Below are positions 41,212 through 50,143 of a stretch of 64,000 bases of DNA, piece by piece. The translations under genes were made by a program, and so were the position numbers. The notes beneath the pieces were generated by a model that was not told the origin of the DNA, searched no databases, and saw only the letters and a program-made list of their open reading frames with translations. This stretch comes from Conexibacter sp. SYSU D00693 (GTDB taxonomy: Bacteria > Actinomycetota > Thermoleophilia > Solirubrobacterales > Solirubrobacteraceae): the NCBI RefSeq assembly GCF_017084525.1, contig NZ_CP070950.1, positions 310,001 through 374,000 of the forward strand, written 5' to 3'. Every line of letters starts with the position of its first letter. Positions within the stretch are counted from its first letter, which is position 1.

Positions 41212-42642
41212 ATGAGCTCGCTCGCCGCCGTCTCGGACCCGCCCGTCGCCTCCGCCCCCGAGGTCCACGAGCGCGCGTTCGTCCCGGCGCTCGTCGGGAT
41301 CGGCCTCGTCGTGTCGGTCATCAGCTCGCTCGGCGCGCCGCTCATCCCGACCATCGCGCAGGACCTGGGCGCGAGCCTCAGCGCCACCCAGTGGTCGCTG
41401 ACCGCGACGCTCCTCGTCGGCGCGGTCGCCTCACCGCTGCTCGGCCGGCTGGGGGACGGCCCGCACCGCAAGACCGTCCTCGTCGGGGCGCTGGCGCTCG
41501 TCACGGCCGGCGGCGCGCTCGCGGCGCTGGCCGGGACGCTCGGCGTCCTGGTCGCGGGCCGCGCGCTGCAGGGCCTCGGCCTCGCGCTGATGCCGTTGAC
41601 GATGGCCTCCGCCCGCGACCACCTGCCGCCCGCGCGCGCCGCCTCGACCATCGCGGTGCTCAGCGTCGTCGCGGCGGTCGGGGTCGGCCTCGGCTACCCG
41701 ATCACCGGCTTCATCGCCGAGTACGCCGACGCCTCCGCGGCCTTCTGGTTCGGGACGGCCGCCAGCGCGGGGGCGCTCGTCCTCGCCGTGCTGTTCGTCC
41801 CCGCGCCCACGTCGTCGACGCCCCGCGGGCCGCTCGACGCGCGCGGCGCCGCGCTCATCGGCGCCGGCGTGCTCGCGCTGCTGCTCGCGCTGGAGAAGGC
41901 GCCGGACTGGGGGTGGGGGAGCGCCTCCACGCTCGGCCTGCTCGCCGCCGCCGCGGCCCTGCTGGCCTGGTGGACCGCCCACGAGCTGCGCGTGGACCAC
42001 CCGCTCGTGGAGCTGCGCCTCGTCCGCCACCGCGCCGTGCTCACCGCCAACGTCACCGGCCTGGTGCTCGGCGTGGCGATGTACCTCGGCATCGCGCTCA
42101 TCACCCAGGCGGTGCAGCTGCCCTCGATGCTCGACGAGTCGATCTTCGTCGCGGGCCTCACGCTCGTCCCGCTCTCGGTCATGTCGACGGCGTCGAGCCG
42201 CCTGCTGCCCGCCGTCCGCGGCGTCGTCGGCGAGCGCGGGACGATCCCGGCCGGCGCGACCGCCATCGCCGTCGCCATGGTCTTCTTCGCCGCGACGGGC
42301 GACCACCTGTGGCAGGCCTTCGTGACGATGGGCATCGTCGGTGCGGGCCTCGGCCTGACCTTCGCGGCGATGCCGGGACTCGTCGTCCACCACGTCCCGC
42401 ACCACGAGACGTCCAGCGCGATGAGCTTCTACCAGGTGACCCGCTACGTCGGGTTCTCGATCGGCTCAGGCCTCGCCATCACGCTCCTGCGTGCCTTCGA
42501 CGGCGGGGCCGACGTGCCGACCCCGGACGCCTACGCCAAGACCTTCGCGATCGGCGGCGGGCTCTGCCTCCTCGCCGCCGTCGTCGCCTGGGTCCTGCCG
42601 GGCGACGCCATCGCTCAGGAGCCGTCGAGCATCCAGCGGTAG
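41212..42642 (+). CDS. MFS transporter, DHA2-like (476 aa)
   Basis: About 14 transmembrane helices. Motif A-like sequence GRLGDGPHRKTVLVG after helix 2 and GRALQGLGLALMPLTMASAR mark a major facilitator drug:proton antiporter of the DHA2 type. The Asp-Gly and Arg-Lys positions of motif A are intact. Probably exports a lipophilic compound. It is expressed from a short-leader promoter carrying an operator-like palindrome (41170-41186). The end overlaps the convergent 75-codon gene by 28 bases. Confidence 0.9.
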   Translation: MSSLAAVSDPPVASAPEVHERAFVPALVGIGLVVSVISSLGAPLIPTIAQDLGASLSATQWSLTATLLVGAVASPLLGRLGDGPHRKTVLVGALALVTAGGALAALAGTLGVLVAGRALQGLGLALMPLTMASARDHLPPARAASTIAVLSVVAAVGVGLGYPITGFIAEYADASAAFWFGTAASAGALVLAVLFVPAPTSSTPRGPLDARGAALIGAGVLALLLALEKAPDWGWGSASTLGLLAAAAALLAWWTAHELRVDHPLVELRLVRHRAVLTANVTGLVLGVAMYLGIALITQAVQLPSMLDESIFVAGLTLVPLSVMSTASSRLLPAVRGVVGERGTIPAGATAIAVAMVFFAATGDHLWQAFVTMGIVGAGLGLTFAAMPGLVVHHVPHHETSSAMSFYQVTRYVGFSIGSGLAITLLRAFDGGADVPTPDAYAKTFAIGGGLCLLAAVVAWVLPGDAIAQEPSSIQR

Positions 42643-42842
42643 ACCTGCCCGTCGCGCAGCTCGACCCGCGCCGGCTCGCCCGCCTCCGGGCGCTTCGCGA
42701 GCTCGGCCAGCACGTTCGTGCGCCCGCGCAGGACGCGGCCGTCGGGCAGCTGCCAGTGCAGGTAGGGGTGCAGCCGCAGGCGCAGGCCGTCCCAGTCCCG
42801 CGCCCCGAGGTCGTCCCGCACGGCGCGCACCGCGTCGTCCAT
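42615..42842 (-). CDS. Mini SnoaL/NTF2-like protein (75 aa)
   Basis: The 75 residues look like the C-terminal half of an NTF2/SnoaL fold: LRLRLHPYLHWQLPDGRVLR, GRTNVLAELAKRPE and VELRDGQVYRWML. The G/C third-position bias is strong and the ATG is clean. It may be a genuine short protein or a trimmed remnant. Its 3' end lies inside the MFS gene on the opposite strand. Confidence 0.6.
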   Translation of the reverse strand: MDDAVRAVRDDLGARDWDGLRLRLHPYLHWQLPDGRVLRGRTNVLAELAKRPEAGEPARVELRDGQVYRWMLDGS

Positions 42843-42904
42843 GCGCGGCAGTCTCGCGCAAGCCGTTCACGACGCCGCCCCCGACGCCGCCTAGGCTCGC
42901 GCCG

Positions 42905-43549
42905 GTGCCCAGCCCGCGCGTCGTCCCGCACCACCCGGCGGACCTCGAGGCGTGGCAGGTCCTGCGCCCGCTGCTCGACGCCGGCCCGTACCTGCCCTGG
43001 AGCTCGGGCGCCCTGCGGCCGGCCGCCCTGGTGCGGGCGTGCAACGAGGTCGTGCTCGGCGACCGCCGGGCGGTGGTCGAGTGCGGCAGCGGGATGAGCA
43101 CCGTCGTCCTCGCGCGGCTCCTGCGCCAGCGCGAGGCGGGGCAGCTCGTCGCCCTCGAGCACGACGAGGGCTGGGCGCAGCGGGTGCACGACCTCCTGCG
43201 CCGTGAGGCGCTCCAGGACCGGGCGCGCGTGGTCCACGCGCCGCTCGACGGCGACCCGCCGTGGTACGCCGAGGCGGCGCTCGACGACCTGCCGATGGCC
43301 ATCGACCTGCTCCTGGTCGACGGGCCGCCCGCCTACCTGCCGGGCGACGAGCACCGTCGCGCGCCCGCGCTGACGACGCTCGACGACCGCCTCGCGCACG
43401 GCGCGACGGTCGTGCTCGACGACATCGACCGTCCCGGCGAGCGCGCGGTCCTCGAGGGATGGGAGACCGCGACGGCCTGGCGCTTCGCGCGCGACGAGGT
43501 CGCGGCGGTCGCCGTCGGCGCGCGCGACCGCGCGCCGACGCTGCTCTGA
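42905..43549 (+). CDS. Class I methyltransferase-like protein (214 aa)
   Basis: A Rossmann-like SAM fold with AVVECGSGMSTVVLARLLRQ in place of motif I (ExGxGxS), then LVALEHDEGWAQRVHDLLRR and IDLLLVDGPPAYLPGD, followed by GATVVLDDIDRPGE. This is the pattern of class I methyltransferases related to those predicted for small molecules or protein termini. GTG start with TAGGCT (42892-42896) 8 bases upstream. Substrate unknown. Confidence 0.75.
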   Translation: MPSPRVVPHHPADLEAWQVLRPLLDAGPYLPWSSGALRPAALVRACNEVVLGDRRAVVECGSGMSTVVLARLLRQREAGQLVALEHDEGWAQRVHDLLRREALQDRARVVHAPLDGDPPWYAEAALDDLPMAIDLLLVDGPPAYLPGDEHRRAPALTTLDDRLAHGATVVLDDIDRPGERAVLEGWETATAWRFARDEVAAVAVGARDRAPTLL

Positions 43550-43555
43550 GGGGCG

Positions 43556-46500
43556 CTAGCCCGCCGACGCCGGCTGCGCCCGCAGGGTCCCGTCCTGCGG
43601 GCCCGCCACGTGCGGACGGCCCGGCAGCCACCAGGCCCAGCGACCGGCGGCGCGCAGGCAGACCGGCAGGAGGACCAGCCGCACGACCGTCGCGTCGAGC
43701 GCCACCGCGATCGCGAGGCCGACGCCGAACTGGCGCAGCGTCGCGATGTCGGCGAGCCCGAGGGCGAGGAAGACGCCGAGCATGCTGAGCGCCGCACCGG
43801 TGACCACGGCGCGCGTGCGGGCCAGGCCGACGGCGACCGCCCGGGACGCGTCGCCCGTGCGCAGGAACTCCTCGCGCACGCGGGCGACGATGAAGACCTG
43901 GTAGTCGATCGACAGCGCGAAGATGATCCCGAAGACGGCGGTGACCGCGACCGCGTCGAGGTGCCCCGGGCCGCCGAGCAGCGGGTCGTCGCCGGCGAAC
44001 AGGAGCTGGAGGAGGCCGAGCGACGCGCCGACGGTCAGGAGGTTCAGCGCGATCCCGATCAGCGGGACCACGACCGAGCGCAGCAGCACGCCGAGCAGGA
44101 CCGCCGTGAGCAGCGCGAGCGCCACGACCAGCACGGGCAGGCGCGCATCGGCACGCTGGTCGTAGTCGAGCAGCAGGGCCGCCGGGCCGCCGACCGCGGC
44201 GTCGGCGCCGATCGAGGACCGCAGGCCGGCGGCCGTCCCGCGCAGGCGGTCGTAGAGGGCGATCGTCCGCGGGTCGTCCGGGCTGTGGCGGGGGACGACG
44301 AGGATCCGCGCGCCGCGACCACCGCGGGCGACGTCGACGCCGTACGGGCTCTTGCCCTCGCTCTGCAGGGCCGCCAGCAGGAAGTAGCCGGATTCGAAGA
44401 AGCTCGGCTTGGCCGCGTCGCCGGGGGTCGCCCGCGCGCCGCCGCCCGACGGTGCGGCGTCCCCGCCCAGCCCGCTGGCCGCGCTGCGCGCCGCGTCCAG
44501 GCCGCGGCTCAGCGACCCCGCGGTGCGCGCGCCGTCGCCGACGCCCGTGCGCAGGACCGCCGCGCCGTCGCGCAGGCGCTCGACGCCCGCGCCGAGGTCC
44601 TCGGCGCCGCTGCCCAGCCGCTGGAGCGCCTCGACGAGCTCGCCGCTGCCGCCCGCCAGCGCGCTGACGGCGCCACCGAGGGCCGACACTTCGCCCTTGA
44701 GGGACCCCAGCCCGGCGACCACCCGCGCGGCGCCCGTGGCCAGCCGGTTGACCTCGGCGCCCGGGACCGCCGCCGACAGGACGCCGGCGTAGCGCGCGTC
44801 GCGGTCCAGCGCGTCGACCGAGGCCGACAGCTCGCCCGGCGCGTCGGCCTGGGCCAGCGCGTCGCGGACCTTCCTGAGCGCCACCCGCGAGCGCAGTGCC
44901 GCCACCCCCGAGGTCGGCAGCGCGCGCTCGAGCTCGTCGACCGCGGTGGCGATGTGCTGGTCCTGGGCCCGCGCCTTGTCGCGCACGGCGACGACCGCGT
45001 CGCGCCGGCGGCGCAGGCGCGCCTCGAGCTCGCTGCCGGCCGCGCGCACGGAGGTCAGCGCGGTGCGCAGCGCCTGCAGGCCGTCGCGCAGCCTGCCGGC
45101 GCTCGTGGCGGCCCGGCCGGCGCCCGAGGCGAGGTCCTTGGACCCGCTGCCGGCGTCCGAGAGCCGTCGCGCGAGACGGCGGGCGCCCGCGGCGGTCCCG
45201 TCGATGCCGCCGCGCAGCTGTCCCACGCCGCCCGCGACCTTGCGCGAGCCGCTGTCCAGCGAGCCCGCCGCGCTGCCGGCGGAGCTCAGGGCGCCCTGGA
45301 GCGCGGCGGCGCCGCTGGCCGCGGTGCTCACGCCACGGTCGACGTCGGCGAGCTTGCGGGTGCGGCCCTGGAGGCTGCGCGTGAGCTTGCGCTGGCCGTC
45401 GACGGCGGCCTGGCCCGCGCGCCGCAGCCGGCGTGCCTGGGGCGCGATGGTGCCCGGGCCGAGCACCGCGGCGACCTCCGGGTCGCGCTCGAGCCGGCGT
45501 TGCAGGCGCTGCAGCGCGGCGAGGCGCTTGGGCGTCGTCATCGTCTCGGTCCGCGCGACGGCGACGAGCTCGAAGGGCGAGGACCAGCCGGCTCCGAGGG
45601 CCTCGGTCACCGCGGCGGTGTCGGCGCGCACGCGGCTGTCGTCGGGCAGCGCGCCCGCCCCCGGGGCGGCGGTGTCGAGGCCGAAGGCGGGCACGGACAG
45701 CGCCAGGAGCGCCAGCGCGACGACGGCGGCGGCCCCGCGGCCCGGCACCCGCCCGGCACGCGGCTCGCGCGCCGGGACGCGGCGGCGGCCGAGGTCGAGC
45801 CGGTCCCCGAGCAGGACGAGCGCCGCGGGCATCACCAGGGCGGCGCCGAGCGCGCTCAGCGCGGCCACGGCGCTCACGCCCACGGCGGCCGACAGGACCG
45901 ACGCACCGGGGGCCAGCGCGGCCGCCGCCGCCATGGCGACGACGATCGCGGCGCCCGCGACGACGATCGTCCGCGACGTGGGCGCGGCCGCGCGGTGGAC
46001 GGCGAGGGCCGGGTCGTCGCCCGGCGCCAGCCCCGCGCGTTCCTCGCGGGTGCGCGAGACGACCAGCAGCGCGTAGTCGACGGCGAGGGCGAGGCCCATC
46101 ATCGTCGCGATCGACGTCGCGAACGCGTCGAGCTCGAGGACGCCGGCCAGCAGCCGCAGCACGCCGGTGGAGGCCAGGATCGTCGTCGCGCCGAACGCGA
46201 CGGGCAGCAGGGCGGCCAGCGGCGCGCGGAAGACGAGCAGCAGGACGAGCAGGAGGACCGGGAGCGCGATCAGCTCGGCGCGGTGGACCGCGCGCAGGGA
46301 GCTGCGCACGCCGTCGCGGCTCACGGCGTCCAGGCCGGTGACGTGGGCCTGGACGGGACCGTGGACCGCCCTGCGGGCCAGGTCCTCGACCTCGCGGGCG
46401 CGCGTGCGCACCGCGTCGGCCGACCCGGTCACCGAGGCGATCACGAGCACCGTCCCGGGCTCCGGGCGCAGCGGGGTGGAGGCCGCGGCACCGGCGCTCC

Positions 46501-46834
46501 ACGGCGACATGACGAGCACGCCGCGCTCACGGCTCAGCCGGGCGACCAGCGCGCGGCCCTGCGCGTCCACGGCCTTCGCCGGACCCTGCAGCAGGACCGG
46601 GACGGTCGCCTCGTCCTGGAACGTCGACGCCGCCAGCGAGCGGGCCTTCGCGGACTCCGATCCGCCGATCCGGACGCTCGTGCCGTGCAGGGCCGAGCCG
46701 ACGTCGCGCCCGACGAGCGCGAGGACGCCGGCCACGAGCAGCCAGGCCAGCAGCGCCAGGCGGGGACGGCGGGCGGCGAAGCGGGCAGGCGTGGTCGCAG
46801 GACGGCGGACGCCGTCCATCCGGAGATGGGGCAC
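43556..46834 (-). CDS. MMPL family transporter with long coiled insert (1092 aa)
   Basis: Two MMPL halves are visible: the first after residue ~170 (LIALPVLLLVLLLVFRAPLA, GLALAVDYALLVVSRTREE), the second from ~870 (LPVLVVALALLTAVLLGVLL, IIFALSIDYQVFIVARVREE). Between them, residues ~490-800 form a long Ala/Gly/Ser/Leu helical region with repeated heptads and SG/GG turns (GSRKVAGGVGQLRGGIDG, GSGELVEALQRLGSGAEDLG). It resembles the YhgE/Pip-type extracytoplasmic stalk. Predicted exporter of lipids or glycolipids to the envelope. The ATG at 46834 was used; a second ATG five codons later is possible. Confidence 0.88.
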   Translation of the reverse strand: MPHLRMDGVRRPATTPARFAARRPRLALLAWLLVAGVLALVGRDVGSALHGTSVRIGGSESAKARSLAASTFQDEATVPVLLQGPAKAVDAQGRALVARLSRERGVLVMSPWSAGAAASTPLRPEPGTVLVIASVTGSADAVRTRAREVEDLARRAVHGPVQAHVTGLDAVSRDGVRSSLRAVHRAELIALPVLLLVLLLVFRAPLAALLPVAFGATTILASTGVLRLLAGVLELDAFATSIATMMGLALAVDYALLVVSRTREERAGLAPGDDPALAVHRAAAPTSRTIVVAGAAIVVAMAAAAALAPGASVLSAAVGVSAVAALSALGAALVMPAALVLLGDRLDLGRRRVPAREPRAGRVPGRGAAAVVALALLALSVPAFGLDTAAPGAGALPDDSRVRADTAAVTEALGAGWSSPFELVAVARTETMTTPKRLAALQRLQRRLERDPEVAAVLGPGTIAPQARRLRRAGQAAVDGQRKLTRSLQGRTRKLADVDRGVSTAASGAAALQGALSSAGSAAGSLDSGSRKVAGGVGQLRGGIDGTAAGARRLARRLSDAGSGSKDLASGAGRAATSAGRLRDGLQALRTALTSVRAAGSELEARLRRRRDAVVAVRDKARAQDQHIATAVDELERALPTSGVAALRSRVALRKVRDALAQADAPGELSASVDALDRDARYAGVLSAAVPGAEVNRLATGAARVVAGLGSLKGEVSALGGAVSALAGGSGELVEALQRLGSGAEDLGAGVERLRDGAAVLRTGVGDGARTAGSLSRGLDAARSAASGLGGDAAPSGGGARATPGDAAKPSFFESGYFLLAALQSEGKSPYGVDVARGGRGARILVVPRHSPDDPRTIALYDRLRGTAAGLRSSIGADAAVGGPAALLLDYDQRADARLPVLVVALALLTAVLLGVLLRSVVVPLIGIALNLLTVGASLGLLQLLFAGDDPLLGGPGHLDAVAVTAVFGIIFALSIDYQVFIVARVREEFLRTGDASRAVAVGLARTRAVVTGAALSMLGVFLALGLADIATLRQFGVGLAIAVALDATVVRLVLLPVCLRAAGRWAWWLPGRPHVAGPQDGTLRAQPASAG

Positions 46835-46856
46835 GAGACGGACTCCCGGTCAGAGG

Positions 46857-46918
46857 CAGTGGCCCTTGCGCCACTGGACGGATGTCGTATCGGCAGCGGG
46901 TGTCCGCCACTTGACACC
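46857..46918. promoter_or_regulatory. Two inverted repeats upstream of the MMPL gene
   Basis: CAGTGGC/GCCACTG (46857-46876, 6-base spacer) and GGTGTC/GACACC (46899-46918, 8-base spacer) lie in the 152-bp divergent gap between the MMPL and polymerase genes. Both are typical of TetR-family half-site spacing. A third GCCACT at 46906 makes direct repeats as well. The regulator is not nearby. Confidence 0.45.
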
Positions 46919-46986
46919 GTCCGCGACGGGCGGCGGCGACAGCGCTCCTGCACGCCGCGACCCCGCCGTCCGCGATGCTGCACGCC

Positions 46987-48060
46987 ATGGCGAAGGCCGA
47001 GGAGGCGATGGTCGAGGCGGGCGGGCGCGAGGTGCGCGTCAGCAGCCCGAGCCGCGTGATCTTCCCCGCGACCGACCGCACGCCCGAGGTCACCAAGCTG
47101 CAGGTCGCCGAGTACTACATCGCCGTCGGCGACGGCATCCTGCGCGCCCTGCGCAACCGCCCGACGACGCTCGAGCGCTGGCCCAAGGGCGTCCATCCCG
47201 GCATGGTGCTCGCGACGCGCGAGGACCCCCGGGGCCACGACGCCTTCTACCAGAAGCGCATCCCGCGGGGCGCCCCCGAGTACGTCGAGACGGCGCGCAT
47301 CCAGTTCCCCTCCGGCCGCCACGCCGACGAGATCTGCCCGACCGAGCTGGCGGTCGTCGCCTGGTGCGCCCACATGGGGACGATCACCTTCCACCCGTGG
47401 CCCGTGCGCAAGGGCGACGTCGAGCACCCCGACGAGCTGCGCATCGACCTCGACCCGCAGCCCGGGACCGACTTCAAGGACGCCGTGGCGATGGCCCACG
47501 AGGCCAAGGGCCTGCTCGACGACCTCGGCATGGTGGGCTTCCCGAAGACCTCCGGCGGGCGCGGGATCCACATCTACGTGCGCATCGAGCCGCGCTGGAC
47601 CTTCACCGACGTCCGCCACGCCGCCATCGCCTTCGGCCGCGAGCTCGAGCGCCGCGCGCCCGGCAAGGTCACGACGAAGTGGTGGAAGGAGGAGCGCGGC
47701 GAGCGGATCTTCGTCGACTACAACCAGAACGCGCGCGACCGCACGATCGCCTCGGCGTACTCCATCCGCCCGAAGCCCGGGGCGCCGGTGTCGGGACCGT
47801 TCGCCTGGGACGAGCTCGACGACGTCGCGCCCGAGGACTTCACCGTCGCGTCGATGCCCGCGCGCTTCGCGCAGGTCGGCGACCGCCACGCCGCCATCGA
47901 CGACGTCGCCCACTCGCTGGAACGGCTGCTGGAGCTGTACGAGCGCGACGAGGCCGAGGGCCTGACCGACATGCCCTATCCGCCCGAGTACCCCAAGATG
48001 CCGGGCGAGCCCATGCGCGTGCAGCCCAGCCGGGCCAAGCAGCAGCCGGGGCAGGAGTGA
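46987..48060 (+). CDS. LigD-type primase-polymerase domain protein (357 aa)
   Basis: A stand-alone archaeo-eukaryotic primase fold of the LigD PolDom type: LDPQPGTDF with the catalytic Asp pair (DLDP), GGRGIHIYVRIEP, KWWKEERGERIFVDYNQNAR with the third metal-binding Asp, and the early EYYIAVGDGILRALRNRP. These enzymes add ribonucleotides at broken DNA ends in bacterial end joining. No ligase, nuclease or Ku gene is in the window, so the partner proteins must lie elsewhere or this acts separately. I chose the ATG at 46987 (MAKAEEAM). Confidence 0.92.
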   Translation: MAKAEEAMVEAGGREVRVSSPSRVIFPATDRTPEVTKLQVAEYYIAVGDGILRALRNRPTTLERWPKGVHPGMVLATREDPRGHDAFYQKRIPRGAPEYVETARIQFPSGRHADEICPTELAVVAWCAHMGTITFHPWPVRKGDVEHPDELRIDLDPQPGTDFKDAVAMAHEAKGLLDDLGMVGFPKTSGGRGIHIYVRIEPRWTFTDVRHAAIAFGRELERRAPGKVTTKWWKEERGERIFVDYNQNARDRTIASAYSIRPKPGAPVSGPFAWDELDDVAPEDFTVASMPARFAQVGDRHAAIDDVAHSLERLLELYERDEAEGLTDMPYPPEYPKMPGEPMRVQPSRAKQQPGQE

Positions 48061-48094
48061 GGCCGGGCGGCCCGCCGGCCGCCATCATGTGCCG

Positions 48095-50143
48095 ATGCTC
48101 CGGCGTCTGGTGTGCTGCATCGGCCTCGTCCTCGCGGGGCTGGCGAGCGTGCCGGCGGCCGCCCACGCCGGCTTCTCGACGCCGCCCGGGGCGACCTGGA
48201 CGCAGGGCTTCATCCGCCAGGCCGACGGCACGACGCTGCACTACGACCTGCTGCGCCCCAAGGGCCTGCCCAAGGACGCCAGGACCCCGGTCATCGTGTC
48301 CATCGGCCCGTACTTCGGCCATGCCGGCCAGACGGGGCCGGCCGGACCGGTCGAGGGCACGAGCTACGACCCGCTGGGCACCCCGGGCCCGTCGGACCGC
48401 TTCCGCGACGTCGTCGAGGGCGCGAAGCTCATGGAGCGCGGCTACGCGTTCCTCATGGTCGACCTGCGCGGCTTCGGCGGCTCGAACGGCTGCCTGGACT
48501 GGGGCGGGCCGGGGGAGCAGGCCGACGTCAAGGCCGCGGTCGAGTGGGCGGCGTCCCAGCCGTGGTCGACCGGCAAGGTCGGCATGTACGGCAAGAGCTA
48601 CGACGGCGTCACGGGGCTCATCGGCGGCGTCTCGAACCCGAAGGGCCTCGCGGCGGTCGTCTCCCAGGAGCCGGTCTACGACCTGTACCGCTACCTCTAC
48701 GCCGACGGCGTCCGCTACACCAACTCGCTGCTGACGCCCGCGCTGTACATCGCCATCGACGCCACCGGCTTCGCCCTGCAGGACTCGTCGCAGGTCCTGC
48801 TCAACAACGCCGGCAGCGTCGCCTGCTACCCCGGCGACTACCTCGCCCAGCAGAGCGACGTCCACGACGCGCCGTTCTGGAAGGCCCGCGACCTCATTCG
48901 CCGCGCGCCCGCCGCGAAGGTCCCGCTGCTGCTGACCCAGGGCTTCCTCGAGAACAACACGAAGCCGGACGGCAGCTTCGACTTCTTCAGCGCCTACGGC
49001 GGCCCCAAGCGCGCGTGGTTCGGGATGTGGGACCACGTCCGGGGCAACGACGTCGACGCGGAGGGCAAGCTCAAGATGGGCCGTCAGGGCTGGTTCGACG
49101 AGGTCATGCGCTTCTTCGACCACCACGTGCGCGACGTGCCGCTGGTCGACGCGCCGGTCGACCGCGACCCGCCGGTCGTCGTCCAGTCCAGCGACGGCGG
49201 CTGGCGCGCCGAGCCGGCGTGGCCGCCCGCTGACGCCACGGACGTCGTCGCGCCGCTGCGCGACGGCAGCTACGTCGACGACGCGATGAACGCCGGCACG
49301 TCCGAGGTCGCCGCGCAGGGGCTGCTGGCGGGTCGGGGTCGGGGCGTCTGGACGGTCAGCCCGCCGCTGCCCCACGCGGCGCACCTCGCGGGCGTCCCGC
49401 GCTTCAGCGCCGACGTCGCGGTCTCCCGGCCGTTCGCCAACCTCGTCGTCGACCTCTACGACGTCGACCCGGCGGGCAGCGCGACGCTCGTGTCGCGCAA
49501 CGCCCGGCGGATCGACCGCAGCGGCCGCCACGACCTCGCCCTGTACGGCAACGACTGGAAGCTCCCCGCCGGGCACCGGATCGGCGTCCTCGTCACCGGC
49601 TCGAACATGGACTGGTGGCTGCACGTGCCGACGCTGCAGACCGTCCGCGTCAGGGGCGCGACCCTGCGCCTGCCGTTCCTCCGCCACACGCGCGAGGCCG
49701 CGCTGCCGGGCGAGCCGGCCGAGCGGCTGAAGGCCTACCGCGAGCGGGCGCCGTTCACCGTGGACGGCGAGACGCTCGCCGCCGCGACCGACGCGGCCTT
49801 CCCGGTCCCGCCGGCGCAGACGCCGCCGCCCGCCGCGGCCGCCACCTCGGCCAGGCCCAAGCGCGCCGCGACGCCGCGGCTCGTCGTCCGGCTCTCCCGG
49901 CGCTCGACGCGGAGGGTCGTCGTCCACGGCACCGCGCCGACGGGCTTCCGCGTGCGCATCGCCGTCCGGCAGGGCACCCGCACGATCGGCCGGCGGACGG
50001 TGACGGCGAAGGTGGGTGCGTTCCGGGCGACGGTCCGCGTGCGTCCCCGCGGACGCGGGCGTGTGCGGGCGCACGTCACCGCCACGCGGGGCCGGACCGT
50101 CCTGCGGGCGCGGTCGGCGGCGCTGGTCCTGCGCCGGCGCTAG
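48095..50143 (+). CDS. Secreted CocE/NonD family hydrolase with C-terminal basic domain (682 aa)
   Basis: A signal peptide (LVCCIGLVLAGLASVPAAAHA) precedes an X-Pro dipeptidyl-peptidase/cocaine-esterase-like alpha/beta hydrolase. It has LMVDLRGFGGSNG (oxyanion region), the nucleophile elbow GKSYDGVTG and MWDHVRGND with the catalytic His. The second domain (~400-580) is the jelly-roll typical of this family. The last ~100 residues (RLVVRLSRRSTRRVVVHGTA to the end) are strongly basic and strand-rich, a probable wall- or DNA-binding add-on. The start could be GTG 48089 or ATG 48095. Substrate not assigned. Confidence 0.87.
   Translation: MLRRLVCCIGLVLAGLASVPAAAHAGFSTPPGATWTQGFIRQADGTTLHYDLLRPKGLPKDARTPVIVSIGPYFGHAGQTGPAGPVEGTSYDPLGTPGPSDRFRDVVEGAKLMERGYAFLMVDLRGFGGSNGCLDWGGPGEQADVKAAVEWAASQPWSTGKVGMYGKSYDGVTGLIGGVSNPKGLAAVVSQEPVYDLYRYLYADGVRYTNSLLTPALYIAIDATGFALQDSSQVLLNNAGSVACYPGDYLAQQSDVHDAPFWKARDLIRRAPAAKVPLLLTQGFLENNTKPDGSFDFFSAYGGPKRAWFGMWDHVRGNDVDAEGKLKMGRQGWFDEVMRFFDHHVRDVPLVDAPVDRDPPVVVQSSDGGWRAEPAWPPADATDVVAPLRDGSYVDDAMNAGTSEVAAQGLLAGRGRGVWTVSPPLPHAAHLAGVPRFSADVAVSRPFANLVVDLYDVDPAGSATLVSRNARRIDRSGRHDLALYGNDWKLPAGHRIGVLVTGSNMDWWLHVPTLQTVRVRGATLRLPFLRHTREAALPGEPAERLKAYRERAPFTVDGETLAAATDAAFPVPPAQTPPPAAAATSARPKRAATPRLVVRLSRRSTRRVVVHGTAPTGFRVRIAVRQGTRTIGRRTVTAKVGAFRATVRVRPRGRGRVRAHVTATRGRTVLRARSAALVLRRR

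Noticed and set aside
46911-46939. TTGACA as a sigma-70 -35 element for the LigD-type gene
   Set aside because: No -10 hexamer lies 16-18 bases downstream; the word is part of the GGTGTC/GACACC inverted repeat.
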